Origin: Planctomycetota bacterium | Lineage (GTDB): Bacteria > Planctomycetota > Planctomycetia > Planctomycetales > Planctomycetaceae | Assembly (NCBI GenBank): GCA_013151585.1 | Contig: JAADHY010000685.1 | Coordinates: forward strand, 1 to 9,954 | Direction: 5' to 3' | DNA length: 9,954 bases | Shown here: positions 1 through 6,527 of the stretch, one piece after another | How positions within the stretch are numbered: the stretch's first letter is position 1 | Layout: each line of letters opens with the position of its first letter | Made by a program: the position numbers and the translations under genes | The notes under the pieces: generated by a model | What the model was told of the DNA's origin: nothing | What the model saw: only the letters and a program-made list of their open reading frames with translations | The model's database searches: none

Positions 1-373
1 CGTGATGAAACGGATTCCTTTGGTCAAGAGCGTTTACGGGCCGATTTCGCAGGTCGTCTCGATGTTCCAACGGCAGGATCGGTCGGAGATGAGCGGCATG
101 CCCGTCGTCTATTGCTCATTCGGCGAGCGGGAAGGGGGAGGCTTCCTGGCGCTGCTGGCTTCGCCCGACACCTTTCGTTTCGGCGAAGAAGAATGCCACG
201 TCGTTTACATTCCGACCTCACCGTTGCCCATGTCGGGCGGAATCGTCTTCGTTCCCAAGCCAGCGGTGCGGCGCGTCGACATGGAAGTGGAACAATTAAT
301 GCAAATCTATTTCTCACTGGGCGTCATGAGCTCGAACGTTGTCCCAGCGAAGTACACCTTGGCCTCTTCATAA
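1..373 (+). CDS. DUF502-family membrane protein, C-terminal part (5' end off window)
   Basis: The reading frame is open from the first base and stops with TAA at 371-373, so about 123 residues are visible and the N-terminus lies outside the window. The visible part matches the conserved half of DUF502 proteins: an IPLVKSVYGPISQV segment directly after the start of the window, then alternating hydrophobic strands, the block YIPTSPLPMSGGIVFVPK, and the closing RRVDMEVEQLMQIYFSLGVM. DUF502 proteins normally carry two N-terminal membrane helices followed by this cytosolic region; the helices would be in the missing part. The in-frame GTG and ATG at positions 2 and 5 are unlikely to be the true start because the family consensus extends upstream. 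The biochemical function of the family is not established. The gene faces the response regulator tail to tail across 142 bases. Confidence 0.85.
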   Translation, partial: VMKRIPLVKSVYGPISQVVSMFQRQDRSEMSGMPVVYCSFGEREGGGFLALLASPDTFRFGEEECHVVYIPTSPLPMSGGIVFVPKPAVRRVDMEVEQLMQIYFSLGVMSSNVVPAKYTLASS

Positions 374-469
374 GTCTGAACCGACGCAGCCGCACCGGCT
401 CCACCGTGGGCGGGCTACGGCACTGATGGAACCTCGTCCTCCACGGGGGCCATCGTCAAGCTGCGAGGT

Positions 470-492
470 CTCGCTGGGGGAAGCGCCCCGAG
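470..492. terminator. weak hairpin between convergent genes
   Basis: CTCG at 470-473 pairs with CGAG at 489-492 and GGG at 476-478 pairs with CCC at 486-488, with a CT bulge and a short loop. It lies between the stops of the DUF502 gene and the response regulator gene, where a bidirectional terminator would be expected, but neither side has a T-run, so it is not a canonical intrinsic terminator. The remainder of 374-515 shows nothing else. Confidence 0.2.
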
Positions 493-515
493 GTGGCCTG
501 CTTGCGGGAGACGCG

Positions 516-1139
516 TCACGGAGGATTCTCGTCCCACTCCTGCAACTTCTCCATTTCTTCGTCGTAGCAGTTCGGGCAAAGCCAGTGAGTAAACTGAGCG
601 CCGAAGCGCGATCGGAAGAACGCTTCAAACTGTTCCCACTTGCCCTCGTCCGTCCGAACCTTTTTGCATTTCGCGCAGACGGGGATGATGTCGCTCGGAG
701 CCGCTTGGGGCAGAGCTTCCCCTTCCAACTGTCGCAGCCGGGCTTCGCGCTGCTGCTCTTGCCGGTGTTTTGCGATGGCCATCTCGATAGAAGCGTATAC
801 TTCTCGTTCCTGGAAGGGTTTCATCAAGTAGCCGTAGCCCCCAACCTCGCACGCACGGCGAATGAGCTCCTCATCCGCGAAAGCCGTCAAGAAGATGACC
901 GGGACTTCGTAGCGGCTGCTGATTTCTTGAGCGGCTTCAATGCCGTCGATTCGGCCGGGTAAGCGGATGTCCATCAGCACCAAATCGGGCCGGTGGCGAG
1001 CGGCGAGCAGAATGGCTTCTTCTCCAGTGCTGGCCACACAGGACGTCGAGTACCCCATGCTTTCCAAGCTGCTCTGGATGTCTTTGGCTACGATGCTTTC
1101 GTCTTCGACCACCATCAGATCAACCATATCGTCTCCCAT
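516..1139 (-). CDS. response regulator: REC domain plus C-terminal four-cysteine domain
   Basis: About 207 residues. Counting from ATG at 1139, residues 6-125 form a CheY-like receiver: acidic pair E12/D13 in VVEDES, phospho-acceptor D57 in LVLMDIR, T85 in FLTAF and K107 in LMKPF. The LPGRIDGIEAA stretch after the aspartate is typical of receivers that partner HisKA_2 kinases. A Gln/Arg-rich linker follows, then residues 151-196 with CAKC and CPNC pairs about 30 residues apart and a KKVRTDEGKWEQFE core. That pattern is a known accessory domain at the end of many bacterial receiver and PAS/GAF sensor proteins (usual form CxxCKKIRDDxGxW). It looks metal-binding; its role is not defined. No helix-turn-helix or enzymatic output domain is present, so signalling is probably by protein contact. 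The ATG overlaps the kinase stop as TGATG, with GGGAGG seven bases upstream; a GTG at 1142 is an alternative start. Confidence 0.9.
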   Translation of the reverse strand: MGDDMVDLMVVEDESIVAKDIQSSLESMGYSTSCVASTGEEAILLAARHRPDLVLMDIRLPGRIDGIEAAQEISSRYEVPVIFLTAFADEELIRRACEVGGYGYLMKPFQEREVYASIEMAIAKHRQEQQREARLRQLEGEALPQAAPSDIIPVCAKCKKVRTDEGKWEQFEAFFRSRFGAQFTHWLCPNCYDEEMEKLQEWDENPP

Positions 1140-3457
1140 CACGCGGCCTCCCGAATCCTGGCAATCGGAAAGCGCACAACGAACCGCGTGCCTCCGTTGC
1201 TTTCGATGGTCAAGGAACCCCGAAGCTGCTTGTGCACCAAGTCGCTCACGAGTTGCAGCCCGAGGCCGCTCATCTTTTCCAGATCAAAGTCTCGCTGAAG
1301 GCTGGTTCCGTTGTCGCGAACCGTGATTTCCGCGAACTGATCCTCGTCCCGTTGGACGGTCACTGTGATTTGGCCGGACCGTCCCTGGGGAAAGGCATGG
1401 CGAAAGGAATTCGATACTAGTTCGTTCAGTACGAGCGCCACCGGGACGGCCTGATCGATCGTCAACAGAACCGGGACGCCCTCAATATGACATTCCACTC
1501 GACTGCTTTCAATCCCGTACACTTGCCGCAGTTGCTCGACAAGCTTGCTCAGATACCGCATCAGGTCCACATGAGCTAGGTCCGAGGAACGATACAGAAG
1601 TTCGTGCACCAGAGCAATGGCCCGAATCCGAATCTGCGACTTTTCAATGACTTCGTCGCCGGCCGTGACTCCTGCTTGGCGAGTCTGCAGCCGCAGCAGG
1701 CTGCTGATGATTTGAAGGTTATTCTTGACGCGGTGATGGACTTCGCGCAACAAAAGCACCTTTTGTTGCAGCGCGCTGGAAAGCCTTTTTTGGGCCTCTT
1801 CGCGTTCGGCGATTTGTCGGGACAGCTCGCGGTTGGCCGCTTCCAGTTCTTCGGCGTATCGCCGCTGGCGTTCGTGTAACAAGCTGTTTTGCAGACCGAC
1901 GGAAACGGCTTGGGCCAACGTTTGAAGAAAGTCACTGTCCCGACGGAAATCCCGCTCGGTCCGAGAGGCGACGCCTAAAACACCGATCACCTTTCCGCCC
2001 GTAACCAACGGCAGAGCGGCGAAACTTTTGAGGCCGGCCTTCTTGCAGTCTTCCCAGGAGCAGCGGGCGTCGTGGCGAATGTCTCGCGAAAAAACCGGCT
2101 GTCCGTTTTCGGCCGCGAGCCCACATAGGCACTCGCCGACTTTGTGAATGGGCGTCGGCTCGTTCGGAAAAGTCGGTTCCCGCGATCGGTCGCCCAATAG
2201 CTCCAATCGGTCCTCTTTTCGCAGGAACAACAAAGTCAAATCGGGATTGATCGCATTCAGAACCCCATCCAAAGCGGCTGTGGCGGCTTGGTCGAGACTG
2301 GGATCGCTGATGAGCCGTTGGCTGAGTGCGTTCAACGCCGAGAGTTCCCGCATCCACTGTCGCGCTTCTCGTTCGGTATTCGACAATTCGATTTCGGGCC
2401 CGACTCGGGCTGCAAAGACCTGAAGAATATGCTCGCAGAAACTTGGATCGGCGATCGGGTTTCGAAAAGCGACGGCCAACACGCCCACCGGGCGACTTCG
2501 CGAATCGAACAGCGGAGCCGCGACGAACGCTTCGATCCCTTCCCCAATCGACGCGCAGGAGCGCCGAAACCGCTCAGGCAGGTCTGCTGGCCAGCAACGC
2601 AGCGTCTGCCCAACGACCTGTTCGCAAGGACTTCCCGACAGGTCGTATTCGAAATTGGCGACGACTCGCCCGTCCTTCCAGGCGGCGATCGTTCGGACTT
2701 TGCCTTCGGGTTCCAGCCACTCGCCGATGTGCACGGAATCGGCCTGAAGCGATTCCGCCAATTCGCGAACGACCGACTCGAAAAATGCCTGGCTTCGGTG
2801 GGCGGAACTGACTCGGATCAGCTTTCGGATGGTCTCTTCCAGACGCCGCTGCTGGGAGACGTTTCGAACGACAGCCACGATCAGACGCCGCGAATCGAGC
2901 CGAATCATCTGCGCGGTGATGTCAACTGGAACCAGGGTCCCGTCTTGACGCTGATGATGAACTCCGGCGATCTCCAGCGCCCGTCCCTGTTCGCGGACCT
3001 GTTGGAGCTTTTCGGCGGCCACCCGACGTTCGTTGGCAGGATGCAAGTCAGCCGTCGGCATCCCTCGCATCTGCTCCGCGGCGTAGCCCAACATTTCAGC
3101 CGCCGCCGGATTGCAGTCCAATATCCGGCCGGTATCGGGATCAATCAGGTAGATGGCATCTTTTGCGTTCTCAAAGAGGGCGCGATATTTCGTTTCGCTT
3201 TCGCGCTGGGCGATCTGAGCCACAAGACGTTCCCAAAGCCCCCGACGCAGTTTCCAGGCCAGCCAAAGAATGCCGGTCAGCAAAACCCCGAAGATGCTCG
3301 TTAGAAGAAGGTCTTCCCGGTTGAATGCGAGAAGAGGGAGGAGCGCGAGAACCGATAGGGAGGCCTCTCGCTTGCGATCCCGAACCTTTTCCGAAACCGA
3401 CGACTCAACTGCAGCACACGCCGGTCGTCTGCCCCACACGAAATCGTCGGCGGACAT
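1139..3457 (-). CDS. membrane-anchored sensor histidine kinase, PAS-GAF-GAF-HisKA_2-HATPase
   Basis: About 772 residues from ATG at 3457. A hydrophobic stretch at 33-45 and a clear membrane helix at about 50-69 sit near the N-terminus, with only the short NRED between them, so there is little or no extracellular domain. Then follow PAS (about 86-204, with FENAKDAIYLID and GRILDCNPAAAEMLGY), GAF1 (about 222-354), GAF2 (about 368-527), a coiled coil (about 527-567) and the kinase core. The phospho-acceptor box is REVHHRVKNNLQ with H574/H575, of the HisKA_2 type shared with PdtaS-like kinases. ATP-binding motifs are LNELVSNSFRHAF (N678, N683), RDNG (D715) and GLGLQLV (G731, G733). It presumably autophosphorylates and passes phosphate to D57 of the coupled regulator. 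A TTG at 3511 (18 codons upstream, GAGGG six bases before it) is an alternative start; I prefer ATG 3457, preceded by AAGGGTGG. GAF2 contains four cysteines in a characteristic arrangement. Confidence 0.93.
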   Translation of the reverse strand: MSADDFVWGRRPACAAVESSVSEKVRDRKREASLSVLALLPLLAFNREDLLLTSIFGVLLTGILWLAWKLRRGLWERLVAQIAQRESETKYRALFENAKDAIYLIDPDTGRILDCNPAAAEMLGYAAEQMRGMPTADLHPANERRVAAEKLQQVREQGRALEIAGVHHQRQDGTLVPVDITAQMIRLDSRRLIVAVVRNVSQQRRLEETIRKLIRVSSAHRSQAFFESVVRELAESLQADSVHIGEWLEPEGKVRTIAAWKDGRVVANFEYDLSGSPCEQVVGQTLRCWPADLPERFRRSCASIGEGIEAFVAAPLFDSRSRPVGVLAVAFRNPIADPSFCEHILQVFAARVGPEIELSNTEREARQWMRELSALNALSQRLISDPSLDQAATAALDGVLNAINPDLTLLFLRKEDRLELLGDRSREPTFPNEPTPIHKVGECLCGLAAENGQPVFSRDIRHDARCSWEDCKKAGLKSFAALPLVTGGKVIGVLGVASRTERDFRRDSDFLQTLAQAVSVGLQNSLLHERQRRYAEELEAANRELSRQIAEREEAQKRLSSALQQKVLLLREVHHRVKNNLQIISSLLRLQTRQAGVTAGDEVIEKSQIRIRAIALVHELLYRSSDLAHVDLMRYLSKLVEQLRQVYGIESSRVECHIEGVPVLLTIDQAVPVALVLNELVSNSFRHAFPQGRSGQITVTVQRDEDQFAEITVRDNGTSLQRDFDLEKMSGLGLQLVSDLVHKQLRGSLTIESNGGTRFVVRFPIARIREAA

Positions 3458-3576
3458 GGCGACCACCCTTGTTGGAACCAAACAAGCCTTGATCACAAGA
3501 GCGGCATTCAAGCGTTTCCCTCAAACACCGCAGAAACAAAGCGCGATTGCGTCGTTAGTCGCTCGCCCAACGCAAA

Positions 3577-3602
3577 GACTCGACACGTCTTGAGCGCGAG
3601 TC
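3577..3602. repeat. 6-bp inverted repeat upstream of the kinase gene
   Basis: GACTCG at 3577-3582 and CGAGTC at 3597-3602 are exact inverted copies separated by 14 bases, about 120 bases upstream of the kinase ATG. The spacing (20 bp between half-site centres) would suit an operator bound on one DNA face. A TTGACT on the minus strand (3604-3599) overlaps one arm, but no acceptable -10 follows it. A chance occurrence cannot be excluded. Confidence 0.25.
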
Positions 3603-3857
3603 AACCGAGGCCAAGCAGCGAAAAAAACAGGCGAGCAGCGTCGAGCCGCCGCACTCAGTGTCAGGAGCGGTCTGGATTCTTCGCGTCAGTAGGTCAGGCC
3701 GCTCGCCGCTTCGTTGCACTGGGACCGTAAGGAACGGACGACGCCTGCCTCCCGTGCCCCGCTCCGAACGTTTCCAACCACGCCGTTGCCGCGCTGTAAG
3801 GTTGTCATCCCGCCGCATCGAGGCAGTGGGAACCCTTCGTACTGCAGCATTATGAAC

Positions 3858-3895
3858 ACTCGCTCTCACGAGTTCAACGTCGCCCCCGCGACGTT
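3858..3895. repeat. tandem hairpins, including a perfect 8-bp stem
   Basis: Two hairpins lie two bases apart. The first pairs ACTCG (3858-3862) with CGAGT (3869-3873) around a 6-base loop. The second pairs AACGTCGC (3876-3883) with GCGACGTT (3888-3895) exactly around a CCCC loop. No T-run follows on either strand, so this is not an obvious terminator. It may be part of a structured RNA or a degraded interspersed element. Confidence 0.5.
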
Positions 3896-4016
3896 CCGGC
3901 TTGTTGACGTGGAAGAGGTCTGGAACAAAGCCCGGGCGTGCGGCCGGCCCATGAGGCACGTCTTGGAACAGGAGGGCCGGAGGCGGCGATCCCGGTCGGA
4001 CAGCCCCCTTGGTTTC

Positions 4017-4044
4017 ACAAGTTTGGGCGACCCGGCAAACTTGT
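4017..4044. repeat. perfect 9-bp inverted repeat
   Basis: ACAAGTTTG (4017-4025) and CAAACTTGT (4036-4044) are exact inverted copies around a 10-base GC-rich loop. This is the longest perfect stem in the non-coding stretch. No T-tract follows directly; the nearest T-run on the plus strand is about 10 bases further on. The function is unknown; a hairpin in a transcript or a protein-binding palindrome are both possible. Confidence 0.5.
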
Positions 4045-4535
4045 CAGACCATGCTGGTTTTTGCGGTCAGGTAAACGCGACGGACACCCAGTTGGTGCTG
4101 CCGAAGAATCATTCCGACTGAGTCTGATTTTCTGGGCGTCTGATTCTGGCACACCACGATCCCCACTAACGGTCCGTGAACGCGGTGCCGATGAAGGGGG
4201 TGAGCCCGGCAGACGGATGATCGCGTCCACAGTCGCAAGTCGTCGGGTGAGAGCCTGTTGAGGGAATCCACGTCGCCCGGGATGGATGGAAAAAGCGAGC
4301 GATGCGATGATTCGGCGCTGACGACGATTCGGCGTCGATCAAGGAGACCAAGTGAGCAATTCAATGGCTGACGGCCGGCTCGGCGCGGTCTTTCCGCCGA
4401 TGCGGTTCTGTTGGCGCGGTCGAGTGGGCAAAACCATCGGCCTTCGTTGATCGCCGCATCCAAGCCGTTCGGCGAACGCGATTCCGAATCTGTCACCAAA
4501 AGATGAAAAAACGCCTTCTGGTTGTTCCAGCAGAC

Positions 4536-4559
4536 AAGCTCCTGGCCGGTCGGGAGCTT
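4536..4559. repeat. 7-bp inverted repeat upstream of the KamA-family gene
   Basis: AAGCTCC (4536-4542) pairs exactly with GGAGCTT (4553-4559) around a 10-base loop, ending about 66 bases before the KamA-family start. In a transcript it would form a stable leader hairpin, extendable by one G-T pair. It could influence expression of that gene, but no alternative structure or T-run suggests attenuation. Confidence 0.35.
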
Positions 4560-4625
4560 CGCTGAGCAGATCGGAGTGCGGCAGAGTACGGAAATGGGCT
4601 TCCTCCGTCTGGGGGACAATCTGGG

Positions 4626-5804
4626 GTGAAGAAAAGGGTAAGGGTTTCAACGTTGATGCAGACGCCTGATTGTGTTTCAACCGCGCCGTCCCCCGCGACG
4701 GATGCGGCTCCGCAGCTCAAGCGACGTCTGAAATACTTTCGCACCATTGATCACGTCAAGGGATTATCGGAATCGGAAAAACACGCGTTGGCCAAAGTGA
4801 CGAAAAGATACGCTTTTCGGGCCAACGACTATTACCTGCGCCTGATCGATTGGACGGACCCGAAGGATCCGATCCGCCAGTTGATCATTCCCCGCGAAGA
4901 AGAGCTTGCGGACTGGGGAAAACTCGATGCGAGCAATGAGCGGGCCGTGACCGTCGCACGGGGCGTGCAGCACAAATACACGGACACGGTGCTACTGCTT
5001 TGCACGGAAGTTTGCGGAGCGTATTGCCGCTATTGCTTTCGCAAACGACTCTTTATGCAAGAGAATCACGAAGCGAGCCCGGACGTCCGGATCGGGCTGC
5101 GTTACATCGAGGAGCATCCGGAGGTCACCAACGTCCTGTTGACCGGCGGCGATCCGCTCTTGATGAGCACTCGACGGCTAGTCCAGATACTCGAACAGCT
5201 CAGCGCCATTCGCCACGTACGCATCATTCGCATCGGCACGAAGATCCCGGCATTTGACCCCTGGCGGATTCTCGACGATGTCGAACTGCAGACGGCCTTT
5301 CGTCGCTTTTCCACGCCTTCACGGCGCATGTATTTGATGGCTCACTTCGATCATCCTCGTGAGCTGACGCGGCCGGCGGTCGAGGCCATTGCCTGCGCCG
5401 TTCGCAACGGTTTGATCTGCGCGAACCAATGTCCGCTGATCCAAGGGGTCAACGACGACTCGGACGTGTTGGCCGAACTGTATAACAAACTTTCCTTTAT
5501 CGGTTGTCCGCCTTATTACCTTTTTCAGGGACGCCCGACAGCAGGCAACCAGCCCTACAAAGTCCCGATCGTGCGAGGATGGCAGATATTCCAGAAAGCG
5601 CTCGCCCAAGGCTCGGGGCTGGCTAAACGGGCACGGTTCGTGATGTCGCACGACACGGGAAAGATCGAGATATTGGCCATCGATCAACGGCGGATTTACA
5701 TGCGATACCACCAGGCAAAAAACCGTGACGACATCGGCCGACTCCTCGTTTTCCGCCGCAATGACGACGCTTACTGGTTGGACCAATTGCAGCCGGACAG
5801 GTAA
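4626..5804 (+). CDS. KamA-family radical SAM protein (lysine 2,3-aminomutase-like)
   Basis: 392 residues from GTG at 4626; an in-frame ATG at 4656 is an alternative start and neither has a strong ribosome binding site. The family enzymes use a 4Fe-4S cluster, S-adenosylmethionine and PLP to move an amino group between neighbouring carbons. The cluster motif CxxxCxxC is C130-GAY-C134-RY-C137. LLTGGDPL at 171-178 is the SAM-contacting GGD-type motif. DPIRQLIIP near residue 81 is the usual N-terminal family block. The likely PLP-binding lysine is K346 in SHDTGKIEI, in place of the GGGGK loop of classical lysine 2,3-aminomutase. D277 in GVND corresponds to one substrate-binding aspartate of the clostridial enzyme, but the second (the DAPGGGGK aspartate) has no obvious equivalent, so the substrate may not be lysine. 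No beta-lysine acetyltransferase (AblB), EF-P or EpmA gene is nearby, giving no contextual support for osmolyte synthesis or EF-P modification. Confidence 0.92.
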   Translation: MKKRVRVSTLMQTPDCVSTAPSPATDAAPQLKRRLKYFRTIDHVKGLSESEKHALAKVTKRYAFRANDYYLRLIDWTDPKDPIRQLIIPREEELADWGKLDASNERAVTVARGVQHKYTDTVLLLCTEVCGAYCRYCFRKRLFMQENHEASPDVRIGLRYIEEHPEVTNVLLTGGDPLLMSTRRLVQILEQLSAIRHVRIIRIGTKIPAFDPWRILDDVELQTAFRRFSTPSRRMYLMAHFDHPRELTRPAVEAIACAVRNGLICANQCPLIQGVNDDSDVLAELYNKLSFIGCPPYYLFQGRPTAGNQPYKVPIVRGWQIFQKALAQGSGLAKRARFVMSHDTGKIEILAIDQRRIYMRYHQAKNRDDIGRLLVFRRNDDAYWLDQLQPDR

Positions 5805-6225
5805 GGCGAGTCGGTCGCATGACGGTCGAGCGTCGAGAGACGATTGCAGCGCGTCCCAAATTCAGAGGCTGTTTCAAAGCCTGTATCCGGTTGGTTTCTG
5901 GAAACCTGCAGTCAGGTGGCTGAGCCGGTCGGGAGACCGGCCCAGAACAGAGGGGAGAGGCGAAACCGCGCCGGCGGCCTGTCGCACCGAGTGCTTTCAC
6001 GTCCGACAATCGCAAGGGGCATTGGGCGCACTGCCTTTTTTGGTTCGTAGCTTCTCGCCCGCGCGCAGCAGCCAGGACGGCCGCACCGCGGGAAACGCAA
6101 CCGCAAGTTTATGCTGTGATAAAGTACTGGGGGCCCCTCCAGGTCTTCAACATTCCTCTCCAGGCTCCTGTTCCGGGCGGTTCTCCCACTTTTCCCGGAA
6201 GAACAAAAAAGTTTCCAAAAACCTC
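5805..6225. other. non-coding stretch downstream of the KamA-family gene
   Basis: No gene is supported here. Small open frames cross it on both strands but lack family signatures and overlap each other. It contains a cluster of three short hairpins (5866-5945) and, further right, TTCCGGG (6171-6177) facing CCCGGAA (6194-6200) around a 16-base loop. The right end becomes A-rich as it enters the promoter of the giant gene. Confidence 0.6.
5866..5945 (+). repeat. three consecutive hairpins behind the KamA-family gene
   Basis: Three stems occur within 80 bases: AGGCT/AGCCT (5866-5870 with 5878-5882), GGTTT/AAACC (5893-5897 with 5902-5906) and GCCGGTC/GACCGGC (5924-5930 with 5935-5941, GGGA loop). 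The last extends past one A-C mismatch by CTG/CAG to 5920-5945, giving ten base pairs. They start about 60 bases after the stop codon. No T-run follows, so this is not a textbook intrinsic terminator; it may still define the transcript end or protect the 3' end. Confidence 0.45.
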
Positions 6226-6253
6226 TTGAACGGCGGCGCCTGTTTGGTATGCT
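6205..6253 (+). promoter_or_regulatory. sigma70-type promoter with phased A-tracts for the giant gene
   Basis: A -35 element TTGAAC (6226-6231) and a -10 element TATGCT (6248-6253) are separated by 16 bases. Immediately upstream lie two A-tracts, AAAAAA at 6205-6210 and AAAAA at 6217-6221, whose centres are about one helical turn apart, as in an UP element or intrinsic bend. This is the most AT-rich patch in the surrounding GC-rich DNA. Transcription would begin near 6260, giving a leader of about 270 nt before the ATG at 6528. Confidence 0.6.
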
Positions 6254-6258
6254 CTTTT

Positions 6259-6271
6259 GTGATCTGATCAC
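6259..6271. promoter_or_regulatory. 13-bp palindrome at the predicted transcription start
   Basis: GTGATCTGATCAC is a perfect palindrome with 6-bp arms around a central base. It begins six bases after the -10 element, so a protein bound here would block promoter clearance. It resembles a repressor operator. It does not fit the CRP/FNR site, whose half-sites are one base further apart. The regulator is unknown. Confidence 0.45.
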
Positions 6272-6452
6272 CCGCATCGACAAGTGGTCCGTTCGATCAT
6301 GGCTTGGGCGGGCTCCGGTCTTTTGCGCATCGGTCGCTCATTTCACTTGATGGGACCTTTCTGACGTTTGACTCCGCTTGTCGGAAAAACCGCGCCGTGG
6401 TGGGGAGAGGGCGGAAGAGACGTCGCATCCTCGATCGTAACTCGTCGGCTGC

Positions 6453-6480
6453 GCTCGGTCGGGAAATGGCCCGTCCGAGC
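6453..6480 (+). promoter_or_regulatory. strong leader hairpin upstream of the giant gene
   Basis: GCTCGG (6453-6458) pairs with CCGAGC (6475-6480), then a T-T mismatch, then CGGG (6460-6463) pairs with CCCG (6470-6473) around a 6-base AAATGG loop. Ten GC-rich pairs make it stable. It ends 37 bases before the ribosome binding site and has no T-run, so it is more likely a leader-structure or mRNA-stability element than a terminator. I recognise no riboswitch class in the leader. Confidence 0.45.
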
Positions 6481-6517
6481 ACGAGGGGCGAAACGGTCGC
6501 AGGGGCAAGGTTCGAGA

Positions 6518-6523
6518 GGGAGG
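6518..6523 (+). promoter_or_regulatory. ribosome binding site of the giant gene
   Basis: GGGAGG sits four bases before the ATG at 6528 within a purine-rich run. It fixes the start codon, and the arginine-rich tract and LEDRTLLS follow at the expected distance from it. Confidence 0.75.
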
Positions 6524-6527
6524 AACG

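Larger units (their letters stand above)
3458..4625. other. non-coding stretch between divergent kinase and KamA-family genes
   Basis: About 1.17 kb with no gene I can support. Open frames exist on both strands (the longest on the minus strand at 4044-4619) but their translations are Arg/Ser/Pro-rich, lack any recognisable domain and look like random GC-rich frames. I saw no tRNA arms, no rRNA, no transposase fragment and no CRISPR-type spacing. What it does contain is several exact short inverted repeats, listed separately. The promoters of both flanking genes should lie here, but neither shows a convincing -35/-10 pair. Confidence 0.6.

Noticed and set aside
339..962. 207-codon plus-strand frame opposite the response regulator
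   Set aside because: Antisense to the receiver domain with all catalytic residues present; no ribosome binding site or domain.
2288..3304. 338-codon plus-strand open frame inside the kinase gene
   Set aside because: It lies antisense to a kinase whose PAS, GAF and catalytic motifs are all intact; its own translation shows no domain.
3576..3604. TTGACT on the minus strand as a -35 element for the kinase operon
   Set aside because: No hexamer resembling TATAAT lies 16-18 bases downstream.
3555..3959. 134-codon minus-strand frame upstream of the kinase
   Set aside because: Low-complexity Arg-rich translation, covers the inverted repeats and likely kinase promoter region, no family match by eye.
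4044..4619. 191-codon minus-strand frame in the gap before the KamA-like gene
   Set aside because: Arg/Ser-rich translation without hydrophobic periodicity or recognisable motif, no ribosome binding site seen, and overlapping frames of similar quality on both strands. A pseudogene cannot be excluded but nothing supports one.
6171..6200. TTCCGGG/CCCGGAA inverted repeat as an intrinsic terminator before the giant gene's promoter
   Set aside because: The 16-base loop is long and no T-run follows on either strand; it may be chance in GC-rich DNA.
3458..6527. Search for tRNA, rRNA, CRISPR array, transposase or integrase in the non-coding gaps
   Set aside because: No T-loop or cloverleaf arms, no regularly spaced direct repeats, and no DDE or integrase-like translation was found.
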